DNA of 64,000 nt from positions 62,001 to 126,000 of the forward strand of contig CAVYAL010000002.1 of NCBI GenBank assembly GCA_963766505.1. The letters are read 5' to 3'. Below are positions 1 to 8,171 of this stretch, piece by piece; the first letter of the stretch is position 1; each line of letters begins with the position of its first letter. The stretch comes from DATIRA01 sp963766505. Its GTDB lineage: Bacteria; Pseudomonadota; Gammaproteobacteria; Steroidobacterales; Steroidobacteraceae. Under the pieces are notes generated by a model. That model was not told the origin of the DNA, made no database searches, and was given only the letters and a program-made list of their open reading frames with translations. The position numbers and the translations under genes are program-made.

Positions 1-504
1 GACCCTCGGCTTCTCCGGTGCTGCTGAGGCGCAGCATGAGGCCCTGGCCCGGGACGGCCGAGCGCTGCCAGCTCGATGACCGCGTCGAGCTCGTCGAGCG
101 ACTCGATGGTCAGCGCGCCGATGCCGGCACGCAGCGCTGCCACCAGCTCGGTGTCGGTCTTGCCGGGGCCGGTGAACACGATCCGGTCGGGCGCGAAGCC
201 CGCTCGCAGGACGGCCCGGAGCTCACCGCCCGAGGCCACGTCGGCGCCCAGCCCCGCTGCTCGCCAGCACCGCGAGCACGGCCGGCGATGGATTGGCCTT
301 GACGGCGAAGGCGAGGTCGACCTCGTCTGGCAGCGCTTCGCGCAGCAGGGCCGCCCGCGCACGCAGGGCTTCGCCGTCGTAGACGAAGAGCGGCGTCCCG
401 AAGCGGTGCGCCAGCTCCTCGACATCGAGCGCGGCCATGCTGCCGCCGACCTCGAGGCGGGGGTCAGCGCCTGTGGCAGGCAGCACCAGCTCCGGTGCGC
501 TCAC
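1..504 (-). CDS. lysA: Diaminopimelate decarboxylase, N-terminal part (frameshifted, runs off window)
   Basis: Makes L-lysine from meso-diaminopimelate with PLP, the last step of the pathway encoded by the neighbouring dap genes. The N-terminal region reads RFGTPLFVYDGEALRAR and then FAVKANPSPAVL, where the Lys is the expected Schiff-base residue. The reading frame is lost near position 255 in a run of four G (minus strand) and again near 50. Removing one G at each place restores LysA-like text (GADVASGGELRAVLRAGF, then LMLRLS). The GTG start at 504 overlaps the dapD stop (GTGA); an internal ATG near 438 is an alternative. It is the fourth gene of the dapB-dapA-dapD-lysA operon, and its 3' part lies outside the window. 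The indels look like sequencing errors. Confidence 0.85.
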
Positions 505-1456
505 CGCAGCGCGTCCTCAAGGGCGACGCGAGCGCTGGTGCCCTCGTCGCGATACTTGACGATGACCGGGACGGAGAGGCGATGCCCTGGGCGCGCGCCC
601 AGTCCGACGAGGCCGGCCGCGTGCCGGGCACGACGACAGCGCCGGCGGCACGATCAGCGGCGCTCCGGGTGTGCCGCGCAGCTCGCGCTCCTCGCACCAG
701 GTCGATGAGCCGGCTCTGACCGGTCAGGATGACACCGGCGCCGACGACCGCACGCCCGGCCCACGGTGACGCCCTCGTAGAGCCCGCTGCCGCCACCCAC
801 GAAGGCGCCATCCTCGACGATGACCGGCCGGGCGCCGGGCGGTTCGAGCACGCCCCCCACCTGGACTCGCGGCCGCGAGGTGGACATCGCGACCGATCTG
901 GGCGCAGGAACCGACGAGGACGTGCGAATCGATCATGCAGCCCTCCCCCACCCAGGCGCCGACGTTGACGAAGGCCGGCGGGATGATGGCCACCCCCGGC
1001 GCCAGGTAGGCGCCGCGACGCACGCTCGTGCCGCCGGGGACGATGCGCCAGGGTGCCCCGCTGACCGTGGCGGCCCGTGGCCGCGTCGCTCTCGAGCAGG
1101 TCGAGGATGCCCAGCGCGGAGCGATCGCGGCCGGCCACGATGGGGCCGTCGCGTTGCTCGGTCAGGCCCGGCAGCCGGAAGCCCAGCAGGATGCCGGTCT
1201 TGACCCACGCCTCCACGCGCCAGCCGCCGGGAGCGGCGGGATCAGGCAGCGGCCGCGCGGACCTGGCCCGCCTCGAGACGCCGGAGCAGCTCGTGCACCA
1301 GCCGACGGGCTTCGTCCAGCAGCGCAGCCTGGGCATCACCTGCCGCCGTGGCCCAGTCGGCGGCGGTGGTCTCGATACGCTCCTGGAGCCGCGTCGGGTC
1401 GAACGCAGCGTCCGCCCCGCCCTCGGCCGGGCGATCGCCTCGGAGACCTCGCTCAC
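501..1456 (-). CDS. dapD: Tetrahydrodipicolinate N-succinyl/acetyltransferase (multiply frameshifted)
   Basis: Acylates 2,3,4,5-tetrahydrodipicolinate in the acyl branch of DAP/lysine synthesis. Family-typical pieces appear in order but in different frames: a helical N-terminus (LQERIETTAADWATAAGD), WRVEAWVKTGILLGFRL, then left-handed beta-helix hexapeptide repeats (RRGAYLAPGVAIIPPAFVNVGAW, cut here), SHVLVGSCAQIGRDVHL, VQVGGVLEP and PVIVEDGAFVGG. The C-terminus ends EDALR-stop at 501. At least five single-base indels are needed to join these parts, which is far too many for a gene with otherwise intact motifs, so I infer consensus errors. The GTG start at 1456 overlaps the dapA stop. Whether the acyl donor is succinyl- or acetyl-CoA cannot be told from the sequence. 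Confidence 0.85.
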
Positions 1457-2383
1457 GCGGCCACCCGGGCCGTTTCCCCGACAAGGCCCAGCCCGGCGAG
1501 GACCTCGAGCAGCTGGCGCCGCTGCGGGGCCGCCAGGGGCAGCAATGGCTGTCGCAGCTCGTCCTCGATGAGGCCCATCTCCGCCAGGGCCGCCTTGACC
1601 GGTACCGGGTTGGGGCTCACGAAGTTGATGCGGAACAGCTCCAGGTACTGCTCATGGATCCGCCGCGCGGCAGCCCAGTCCCCGTCACGTCCGGCGGCGC
1701 ATAGCGCCACCATCGCCTCGGGCACCTCGTTCGACGCGACCGAGATGACACCATCGCCACCGAGACCGAGCAGCGGCAGCGTCCAGCTGTCATCGCCCGA
1801 CAGGACGGCGAACCCGCCCGGACGGTCGCGCACGATGGTCATGATCTGCTCCAGGTTCGCCGAGGCCTCCTTGACGGCGATGATGTGCTCGTGCTCTGCG
1901 AGGCGCAGCAACGTGTCGGCAGCGATGTTCACACCGGTCCGGCCGGGCACGTTGTAGACCACTACCGGCAGGCCGCCCTCGTCGGCGACCGCGCGATAGT
2001 GCGCCTCCAGCATGCGCTGGTCGGGCTTGTTGTAGTAGGGCGCCACGACCAGCGCGGCATCCGCGCCGAGGCTTGCGGCACGCCGGGTGGCGGCGATGGT
2101 GGCGCGCGTGTCGTTGCTGCCGGTTCCGGCCACGACGGTGGTGCCACCGGCCGGGCCACCGTGCTCGTGCGGCCTGGACGGTGAGCTCGATGACCCGGGC
2201 GCGCTCGTCGCTGCTCAGCGTCGGACTCTCGCCCGTGGTGCCACAGGGCACGAGCCCATCGATGCCAGCCTCGAGCTGCCGCTGCAGCAGCCGCTGCAAC
2301 GCGGCTTCGTCGAGGTCACCGCTGCGGGTGAACGGGGTGACCAGGGCGGTGAAGGCTCCCTGGAGCCGGGGTGTGGTCGTCAT
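1453..2383 (-). CDS. dapA: 4-hydroxy-tetrahydrodipicolinate synthase (one frameshift)
   Basis: Condenses pyruvate with aspartate semialdehyde, the entry step to DAP and lysine. The TIM-barrel motifs are complete: GAFTALVTPF at the N-terminus, LVPCGTTGESPTL, the catalytic Tyr in VVVYNVPGRTG, the Schiff-base Lys in HIIAVKEASANLEQ, and GGDGVISVASN. Length is about 309 aa, close to the family's usual 290-300. One frameshift lies near 2140-2160, between QAARARWPGR and AGTGSNDTRAT. The ATG start at 2383 is 17 nt downstream of the dapB stop, and the 3' end overlaps the dapD GTG start. It is the second gene of a minus-strand lysine operon and probably shares its control with dapB. Confidence 0.92.
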
Positions 2384-2400
2384 CGTGGTGTTCCTTTCGG

Positions 2401-3174
2401 TCAGTCGGCCGTTTCGGTCGTTGGGTCGGTCCAGGTCCGGACCAGGCTGGCGAAGTCGGTGATGCCCGTCCGTTCGGGGTGCCCTGCCAGGCTGTCGGCC
2501 GCAAGCAGGGCGCCTGCGACGTAGGCGGAGCGGTCTCGCGCCGTGATGCGGATCTCGAGCGACTCACCCGGGCCGTCGAAGCCGACGGTATGCATCCCCG
2601 GGTGGCTGCCGGCTCGCAGCGCCACCACCTCCAGCACGTCGGGATCGGCGCGCCGGGCCCCTCGGCCAGGCGCGCCTCGCGCTTGGAGGGCAGGTGCGGC
2701 AGGAGTCGCGCCGCGACCGCCAGCGCCGTGCCCGAAGGCCGGTCGGCCTTGCTGCGACGGTGCTGCTCGAACAGGTAGGGGTCGTACTCCGTGAACCGTC
2801 CGAAGAGGCGCGCGGCTTCCTCGGCGAGCGCTCCGAAGAGGACTGCGCCGAGGCTGTAGGTGGGTGCCACCACCGCGCGGGCGCCGGCGGCGGTGATGCG
2901 ATCGCGCAGCATGCGCCCGGATCTCGTCGTCGGGCGTCCAGCCGGTGGTGCCGATGACGAAGGCCTGGCAGCCCGCGTCGAGGGCCAGCTCGACGTTGGC
3001 GAGCAGCGTGCTCGCATGACTGAACTCGAAGGCGACGTCCACGCCGCCGAGCCCTGCCGGATCGGGCCTGCCCGGGCCGCGGCCGACGATGGCCACGACC
3101 GTGTCACCCCTCGCGGTGAGGGCGCGGCTGATGGCCTGGCCCATGTTGCCGGCGCCGGTGATGAGTGCTCGCAT
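2401..3174 (-). CDS. dapB: 4-hydroxy-tetrahydrodipicolinate reductase (two compensating frameshifts)
   Basis: NAD(P)H-dependent reductase following DapA. It starts MRALITGAGNMGQAISRAL (Rossmann GxGxxG). IGTTGW marks the substrate/cofactor loop, SLGAVLFGALAEEAARLFG is typical DapB text, and RRSKADRPSGTAL is the conserved K-x-D-x-P-SGTA active-site motif. It ends HPERTGITDFASLV. Expected length is about 257 aa, normal for the family. The middle (about 2640-2900) sits in another frame, so two indels compensate each other. It is the first gene of the dap operon. The ATG at 3174 lies downstream of a leader peptide and terminator, described separately, suggesting transcription attenuation. Confidence 0.9.
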   Translation of the reverse strand: MRALITGAGNMGQAISRALTARGDTVVAIVGRGPGRPDPAGLGGVDVAFEFSHASTLLANVELALDAGCQAFVIGTTGWTPDDEIRAHAARSHHRRRRPRGGGTHLQPRRSPLRSARRGSRAPLRTVHGVRPLPVRAAPSQQGRPAFGHGAGGRGATPAAPALQARGAPGRGARRADPDVLEVVALRAGSHPGMHTVGFDGPGESLEIRITARDRSAYVAGALLAADSLAGHPERTGITDFASLVRTWTDPTTETAD

Positions 3175-3225
3175 GATGGTCTGGTCCCTCTGTCGTGAGG
3201 ACCGCCGGCGGGGCTCCGAGCAACC

Positions 3226-3272
3226 AAAAAGACCGCAGTCACCGTGATCGGCGTCTGCGGCCCTCGGAGCCT
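3226..3272 (-). terminator. Intrinsic terminator/attenuator before dapB
   Basis: Read on the minus strand, CCGCAG-A-CGCC-GATCAC-GGTG-A-CTGCGG folds into a 10-bp hairpin with one A-A mismatch and one G-U pair, followed at once by TCTTTTT. This is a textbook rho-independent terminator lying between a short leader ORF (ends 3313) and the dapB start (3174), with no gene of its own to terminate. GGCTCCGAG (3272-3264) just upstream is also exactly complementary to CTCGGAGCC (3220-3212) just downstream, and nearly complementary (one G-U) to CTCGGGGCC (3290-3282) earlier in the leader, giving alternative structures. Confidence 0.75.
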
Positions 3273-3312
3273 GGCCCAGCGGCCCCGAGTCGGTCATCCC
3301 GAACGAAGCCGT

Positions 3313-3375
3313 CTAGGCCCGTGCCTCCCGGCAGGGCCGCCCCGGCTTCTTCTTCAGGACGAGCTGGCGTGTCAT
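3313..3375 (-). CDS. Lysine-rich leader peptide (candidate attenuator peptide of the dap operon)
   Basis: A 20-codon ORF reading MTRQLVLKKKPGRPCREARA, then TAG. Codons 8-10 are three consecutive AAG lysine codons. It lies upstream of the lysine-biosynthesis operon on the same strand and is followed by an intrinsic terminator. This is the arrangement of ribosome-mediated attenuation (known for trp, his and leu leaders; inferred here for lysine). GCGGCCC, right after the Lys codons (3340-3334), is complementary to GGGCCGC at 3285-3279 and to GGGCCGC at 3263-3257, which overlaps the terminator's 5' arm. Ribosome position could therefore choose the fold. No Shine-Dalgarno is seen; the start is about 9 nt from a -10 box, suggesting leaderless translation. 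Confidence 0.6.
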   Translation of the reverse strand: MTRQLVLKKKPGRPCREARA

Positions 3376-3384
3376 AGGTCGCGC

Positions 3385-3413
3385 AGTGTGACGACCAACG
3401 CGCCGCCCGTCAA
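3385..3413 (-). promoter_or_regulatory. Predicted promoter of the dap leader/operon
   Basis: On the minus strand TTGACG (3413-3408), a 17-nt spacer and CACACT (3390-3385). The -10 is weak (3 of 6) but the -35 is good and the spacing ideal. The leader-peptide ATG begins 9 nt after the -10, so the transcript would start at or within a few bases of the start codon. Confidence 0.45.
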
Positions 3414-3622
3414 GCCCGAGATCCCCGCGTGTCGCAGCGCCTCAGTGGCCAGGCACGCAGACTCGCAGTGACCGGGCACGCAGAGGCCGAAGCGAGTAGA
3501 GGATGCCAGGCCATCGTGCCATCAAGCTCGACCCTGCAGAGCGGGTCCACGGCGATGTTTGCGTCCAGGCTGCGTGCGGAGCCGCATGGGCGTCAGCCCG
3601 TCACGGGCCGGCGAGGCCCTGT

Positions 3623-4949
3623 CTACGCAGCGCGACGCCCAGCCTCGTCCCGCCACCATGCTTCGAAGGCTGCCAAGTCCGGCGCCACCGACGTCGGCAC
3701 GTCCCCGGCCTCGTCGGCCAGGACCTCGAGGGTCTTGAGCCCGTTGCCGGTGATGACCAGCACGACCTCTTCGTCGCGCCGCACCGCGCCAGTGGCGATG
3801 GCTCGCTGCAGCGCGGCCAGGGTCACGCCACCGGCGGTCTCGGTGAGGATGCCTTCCGTCTCCGCGAGCAGGCGGATGGCAGCGACGGTGTCCACGTCAG
3901 GCACGCTCAGGATGGCACCCCCGCTATCGCGTGCCAGCTTCAGGGAGTAGGCACCGTCGGCCGGCGATCCGATGGACAGGGAGCGCACCACGGTCGCGGC
4001 TTCTCCACCGGACGCACGAGGTCGGCACCCTGGCTCGCACGCGTCGGCGATGGGCGCGCATCCGGCGGCCTGGCCGCCGATGAAGCGGACGGGTGCCTCG
4101 TCGATCAGCCCGACGCTGACGAGCTCACGGAAGCCCCGTGCCAGCTTCGTGTACATCGAGCCCGAGGCCAGCGGTGCCACGACCACGGCGGGTGCGCGCC
4201 AGCCCAGCTGCTGGGCGATCTCGAAGGCGATGGTCTTGGAGCCCTCGGCGTAGTAGGGCCGCAGGTTGACGTTAAGGAAGGCCCAGCCCTCCAGCTCGTC
4301 CGTGAGCTCGAGGCAGAGCCGGTTGACCTCGTCATAGGAGCCATCGACGGGCACGACCGTGGCGCCGAGCGCGCGGGCCTGGGCGACCTTGGCGGCCTCG
4401 AGATCCGCCGGGATGAACACCACCGCGCGCTGGCCACGGGCGGCCGCTGCCGCCGCGACCGACGCGGAGAGGTTCCCGGTCGAGGCACAGGCAAGCGTGT
4501 GGAAGCCCCACTCGGCAGCACGCGCCGCGGCCACGGCCACGACGCGGTCCTTGAACGAGAGCGTCGGATTGCGCGAATCGTCCTTCACCCACAGCCGCTC
4601 CAGGCCGAGGCGCGCCGCCAGTCGCGGAGCCGGGAGCAGCGGCGAGACGCCCACGCGAAGGCCTCCAGCGGGGACGTTCGAGATCGGCAGGAGCTCGGCG
4701 AAGCGCCACATCGGTGTCATCCCGAGCCTCGAGCTGCTCGCGGCTGATGCGCGCACGCACGGCGGCCAGGTCGTAGGTAGCCTCCAGCGGACCGAAGCAG
4801 GCGTGGCACACGAACACGGGCCCTTCGGGCGACACCTCCCCGCAGGCACGACAGCGAAGACCCCGGAACCCGGGGCTGAAGTCGGCCCGGCTCGGCGGCG
4901 AGCTCCCTTCGGTGCGGAATGGCTCGGGACGGGTAGCGATGGAGATCAT
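3623..4949 (-). CDS. thrC: Threonine synthase (one frameshift)
   Basis: PLP enzyme converting O-phosphohomoserine to threonine. The N-terminus carries a rubredoxin-like zinc motif (LRCRACGEVSPEGPVFVCHACFGPLE, cut here: two CxxC pairs), typical of the long ThrC class. It is followed by LGLERLWVKDDSRNPTLSFKDR, with the PLP lysine in SFKDR, then ASTGNLSASVAA and, near the C-terminus, VLVITGNGLKTLEV. Total length is about 440 aa. A frameshift near 4730 separates the zinc-finger part (start 4949) from the catalytic part. It is transcribed away from argR. Upstream lies a 20-codon leader ORF and a hairpin region. The gene is otherwise intact. Confidence 0.9.
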
Positions 4950-5020
4950 CAGGCGGATCCTTTCGATGCAGCGTGGCCGGCAGGCCGAGCACGTGGGCGG
5001 ACGTGTCCGGGAATCGCGAA

Positions 5021-5050
5021 GGCCGCGACCTTCGCTACGCGGTCGCGGCC
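5021..5050 (-). repeat. Perfect 10-bp inverted repeat in the thrC leader
   Basis: GGCCGCGACC (5021-5030) and GGTCGCGGCC (5041-5050) are perfect reverse complements around a 10-nt loop. A second hairpin, GCGAAGG with CCTTCGC, uses bases of the loop and 3' arm on the minus strand, so the two folds are mutually exclusive. It lies in the 5' leader of thrC, between the small leader ORF and the gene. There is no U-tract, so it is not a simple terminator. Confidence 0.55.
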
Positions 5051-5093
5051 CCGGGGATCCGGCCTGCGGCGGGCAGTCTCTGGGCGCCCGCGC

Positions 5094-5156
5094 TCAGGCC
5101 CCGTCCGATCCCGGCGGGGCCGTGGGCATCGCCATGTCGATACCGTGCGGCTGCAT
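5094..5156 (-). CDS. Possible leader peptide upstream of thrC
   Basis: A 20-codon ORF (MQPHGIDMAMPTAPPGSDGA), then TGA, exactly as long as the dap leader ORF. Its ATG also sits 9 nt after a -10 hexamer. It contains one Ile, one Thr and three Met codons, but no run of threonine codons, so an attenuation role is much less clear than for the dap leader. It could simply be a chance ORF in the thrC 5' leader. Confidence 0.3.
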   Translation of the reverse strand: MQPHGIDMAMPTAPPGSDGA

Positions 5157-5165
5157 CGTCGGCCG

Positions 5166-5195
5166 ATGATAGCGGCCCTCGGCGCGAAAATGCAA
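5166..5195 (-). promoter_or_regulatory. Predicted thrC promoter
   Basis: On the minus strand TTGCAT (5195-5190), an 18-nt spacer and TATCAT (5171-5166; 5 of 6 match to the -10 consensus). It drives the thrC leader and lies in the divergent thrC/argR region. Confidence 0.5.
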
Positions 5196-5256
5196 GTACA
5201 GCACTACACATATGCACCAGGTCGCCGACGATATCCACTCGCCGAGGCTGAGAGAG

Positions 5257-5286
5257 CTGCATAGACTGCGGCGTGGACTGTATAGT
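5257..5286 (+). promoter_or_regulatory. Predicted argR promoter, probably leaderless
   Basis: TATAGT at 5281-5286 (-10, 5 of 6) is followed after only six bases by the argR ATG at 5293. CTGCAT at 5257-5262 is a weak -35 with an 18-nt spacer. The surrounding GCATAGACTG...GTATAGTC is imperfectly palindromic and could be an ARG box for autoregulation; this is a guess. Confidence 0.4.
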
Positions 5287-5292
5287 CGAGCC

Positions 5293-5841
5293 ATGAACAC
5301 AGGGCCGCGGGAGGACCCCTCGAGCGCGACACGAGGCCGCTCTGGCACGCGCGCCGGCAAGCGCGAACGGCAACGGCTCGAGCTCGAGCTGATCGCCCGC
5401 CAGCCGGTCAGCAGCCAGCACCACCTGGTCGATCTCCTCGCCGCACATGGCGTGACCGCCACCCAGGCCACCGTGAGCCGCGATATCAGCGAGCTCGGCC
5501 TGGTCAAGGTCTCCAGCGACGGCCACCACGCCTACGCCTCGCCTGTCGCGCTGGGCGCGACCGCCTCGAGCGGCAGTGACGTCCGATTGCGCCGCGTGCT
5601 TGCCGATTACCCCGTGCGCGTCGGCCGCTCGGGGCTCACACTGCTGCTCGTGTCGGAGGCAGGGACGGCCGGAGCCATCGGCCAGGCCATCGATGAATCG
5701 ACATTGCAGGAACAGGAAGGCACCCTGGCAGGAGACAACACCATCCTCGTCCTCTTCGCCGACGAGGCCCGCCTCGAGGCCTGGCTGGCACGGTTCAGGA
5801 CGCTCCTGCCGGATGTCCCGCTGACGGGGGAGGCACGATGA
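5293..5841 (+). CDS. argR: Arginine repressor ArgR/AhrC
   Basis: Arginine-responsive DNA-binding regulator of arginine biosynthesis and catabolism. The N-terminal winged helix has QHHLVDLLAAHGVTATQATVSRDISELGLVKV, cut here; the signature is TQATVSRDI. The C-terminal oligomerisation/arginine-binding domain has EGTLAGDNTILVLF (family GTIAGDDTI). Length is 182 aa, slightly long owing to a basic N-terminal extension. The ATG at 5293 follows a -10 box directly. The 3' end overlaps the next gene by ATGA. No arginine-pathway gene is present in the window, so it probably acts on distant targets. Confidence 0.9.
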   Translation: MNTGPREDPSSATRGRSGTRAGKRERQRLELELIARQPVSSQHHLVDLLAAHGVTATQATVSRDISELGLVKVSSDGHHAYASPVALGATASSGSDVRLRRVLADYPVRVGRSGLTLLLVSEAGTAGAIGQAIDESTLQEQEGTLAGDNTILVLFADEARLEAWLARFRTLLPDVPLTGEAR

Positions 5842-6554
5842 CGAGCAGGGGCGCCGAGCCAGGCAGCAGCGGTGCGCGCGAAGCTCTGAAGATCCTCGTC
5901 GTGGACGACGAGCCGGCCATGGTCGGCGCCCTGGGTGCCCTGCTCGGCCAGGCCGGTCACCGCATCATCGCCGCCTACGATGGCGACGAGGCCCTGCGGC
6001 GCTATCGGGACGACGAGCCTGACCTCGTGCTGCTCGACCTGGCCATGCCCGGGCTGGACGGCGCCACCGTCTGCCGGCGCATCCGCGAGGTCAGCGACAC
6101 GCCCATCATCGTGGTCTCCGGGGAGCGCGAGCACGCCGCCACCATCGAGCTGCTCGACCTGGGCGCCGACGACTACGTGCACAAGCCCTTCCGCGCCGAT
6201 GAGCTGCTGGCCCGGATCCGCGCCGTATCACGTCGGGCGGCCGGCCGCAGCGGCGATCGCGGTCGCGGCGATCCCTCCGGCTACGAACTGGATCGGCGCC
6301 GCCACGAGATCCGCTGGCAGGGCACTCCGCTGCCCACCACGGTCACCGAGTTCCGCCTGCTGCGGGCCATGGTCGAACGGCTGGGCGAGGTCGTGCTCCA
6401 TGACGAGCTGCTCGATGCCGGATGGCCGGATGTGCCCGATCCAGACCCCTTGTGGCTGAAGCCACACCTGGCACGCCTGCGCGAGAAGCTCATGGCGGTC
6501 GGCGCCCCGGTCCCGGTGGCAGTGCGAGGCGTGGGCTACCGTCTCGACGCGTAG
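5838..6554 (+). CDS. OmpR/KdpE-family two-component response regulator
   Basis: The receiver domain (about residues 17-130) has the acidic pair in LVVDDEPAM, the phosphoacceptor Asp in DLVLLDLAMPGLDG, Ser in IIVVSGE and the switch Lys in YVHKPF. A C-terminal OmpR-type winged helix (about 150-238) includes TVTEFRLLRAMVERLGEVV and ends AVRGVGYRL. It overlaps argR by 4 bp, so the two are co-transcribed. The histidine kinase at 8,172-9,437 is a possible partner by proximity only. Helix regions around AVRGVGYRLD match the KdpE/OmpR class, but no kdp genes are nearby. Confidence 0.88.
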   Translation: MTSRGAEPGSSGAREALKILVVDDEPAMVGALGALLGQAGHRIIAAYDGDEALRRYRDDEPDLVLLDLAMPGLDGATVCRRIREVSDTPIIVVSGEREHAATIELLDLGADDYVHKPFRADELLARIRAVSRRAAGRSGDRGRGDPSGYELDRRRHEIRWQGTPLPTTVTEFRLLRAMVERLGEVVLHDELLDAGWPDVPDPDPLWLKPHLARLREKLMAVGAPVPVAVRGVGYRLDA

Positions 6555-6738
6555 GCGGAGCTCACCGCACAGCCGGACCACCGTCACCGCCTCGCTACCG
6601 AACGTTCACCCCGCGGCCACTACCTCCCCACCGCCCCGTCGCTGACAGGCGTGCGTGCGTTCCGTAGCGTCCTGGACCTGACGCCGCGCCGTGACATGCC
6701 CGGCGTCCTGAGCCGGGGCGACCACAGGAGGACAGCAC

Positions 6739-8047
6739 ATGGCCATCGACACCGGAAACACGGCCTGGCTACTGATATCGACCGCGCTGGTCATGCTCAT
6801 GCTGCCGGGCCTGGCGCTGTTCTACGGCGGGCTCGTGCGTGCCAAGAACGTGCTCTCGACGATCATGCACAGCTTCTTCGGCCTGGCCATCGTCACCGTC
6901 GTCTGGGTCATCGTCGGCTTCAGCCTTGCCTTCGCCCCGTCGATGGGCGATCTGGGCATCGTGGGCGGCCTGGACTTCGTCCTGTTCCAGGGCGTGGGCA
7001 TGGAGCCCGTGGAGGGCTTCGGCGGGGCCAGCGGCATCCCCTTCGTCCTCTTCGCCACCTTCCAGATGATGTTCGCGGCCATCACGCCGGCGCTCATCAG
7101 CGGCGCCTTCGCTGAGCGCAAGCGCTTCGGCGCCTTCGTGGTCTTCACCATCGCCTGGTCGATCCTCGTCTACTCACCCATGGCGCACATGGTCTGGGGC
7201 GGCGGTCTGCTCAGCCAGCTGGGGGCGCTCGACTTCGCGGGCGGCACCGTCGTCCACATCGCCTCGGGCGTCTCGGCCCTCGTCGTGGCCCTGGTGATGG
7301 GCAAGCGCGTCGCCGGTCACCACGTCGAACCGCATGACGTGCCCATGACCGTGCTCGGCGCGGGCCTGCTGTGGTTCGGCTGGTTCGGCTTCAACGCTGG
7401 CTCCGCGCTGGCTGCCGACGGCCTCGCCGCCCAGGCCCTCATGGTGACGACCGTCGCCGCAGCGGCCGGGACGCTCACCTGGGTCGGCGCCGCCTACGCC
7501 AAGGGGCGCAAGGTCAGTGTCGTTGGTGCGGCGGCAGGCGCCGTGGCCGGCCTGGTGGCCATCACTCCGGCGGCCGGGTTCGTGACCGTCGGCGGCGCGC
7601 TCGTGCTGGGCCTCGTGGCTGGCGCGGTCTGCTTCGGCGCGACGCTGCTGCGCGATCGCCTGGCCATCGACGACTCGCTCGACGTCTTCGCCGTCCACGG
7701 CGTCGGTGGCATGTGGGGTGCCGTCGGCGTGGGCATCTTCGCCGTCGCCTCCATCGGAGGCGTGGCTGGCCTGGTCGAGGGCAACGTCGACCAGCTGCTC
7801 ATCCAGCTGGCCGCGGTCGGGTTCACCGTCGTCTTCGCCTCGGTCATGACCTTCGTCATCATCAAGGTCATCGACATCGTCCTGGGCCTGCGTGTGGCAC
7901 AGGATGCCGAGGAAGCCGGCCTGGATATCGCCGTCCACGGAGAGACGGCCTACGTGCCCTGGTCCGGCCAGGCCAGCTGGCGCCTCGCTCAGCGCTGCCA
8001 CCCCGGTCACCTCGAACGCCTCGCCGGCGGCTGCAGCGGAGGCCTGA
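6739..8047 (+). CDS. amt: Ammonium transporter Amt (3' frameshift)
   Basis: Membrane channel for NH4+/NH3 uptake. About eleven membrane helices are visible. Family motifs: PGLALFYGGLVRAKN in the first helix, MAHMVWGGGLLSQLGALDFAGG with the pore-region residues, GFNAGSALA, and DVFAVHGVGGMWGAVGVG with the conserved pore His. The AGGAGG-type ribosome site at 6728 supports the ATG at 6739. The apparent frame runs past the natural end. A one-base shift near 7970 gives an Ala-rich tail (NASPAAAAEA) ending at 8047, about 436 aa, matching family length. No glnK lies beside it, which is unusual. Downstream gltBD fits a nitrogen-assimilation neighbourhood. Confidence 0.93.
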
Positions 8048-8130
8048 GCAGCAGGCGATCGACGACACGCCCCAGTCGCGGCCCGGCAGCCGCTCCTCCT
8101 GGTCTGCCGTGCCGCAGCTCCTCCCCCCAA

Positions 8131-8158
8131 GGCCCGCGAGACCTCCCACTCGCGGGCC
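8131..8158. terminator. Bidirectional hairpin terminator between amt and histidine kinase
   Basis: GGCCCGCGAG, 8-nt loop, CTCGCGGGCC: a perfect 10-bp hairpin in the short gap between convergent genes. No long T-run follows on either side, so the efficiency is uncertain. Confidence 0.55.
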
Positions 8159-8171
8159 GCCTCCTGTTCGG

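Noticed and set aside
464..3297. lysA, dapD, dapA and dapB as pseudogenes
   Set aside because: All catalytic motifs are intact; single-base shifts lie mostly in homopolymers and the same pattern affects nearly every gene of the left part.
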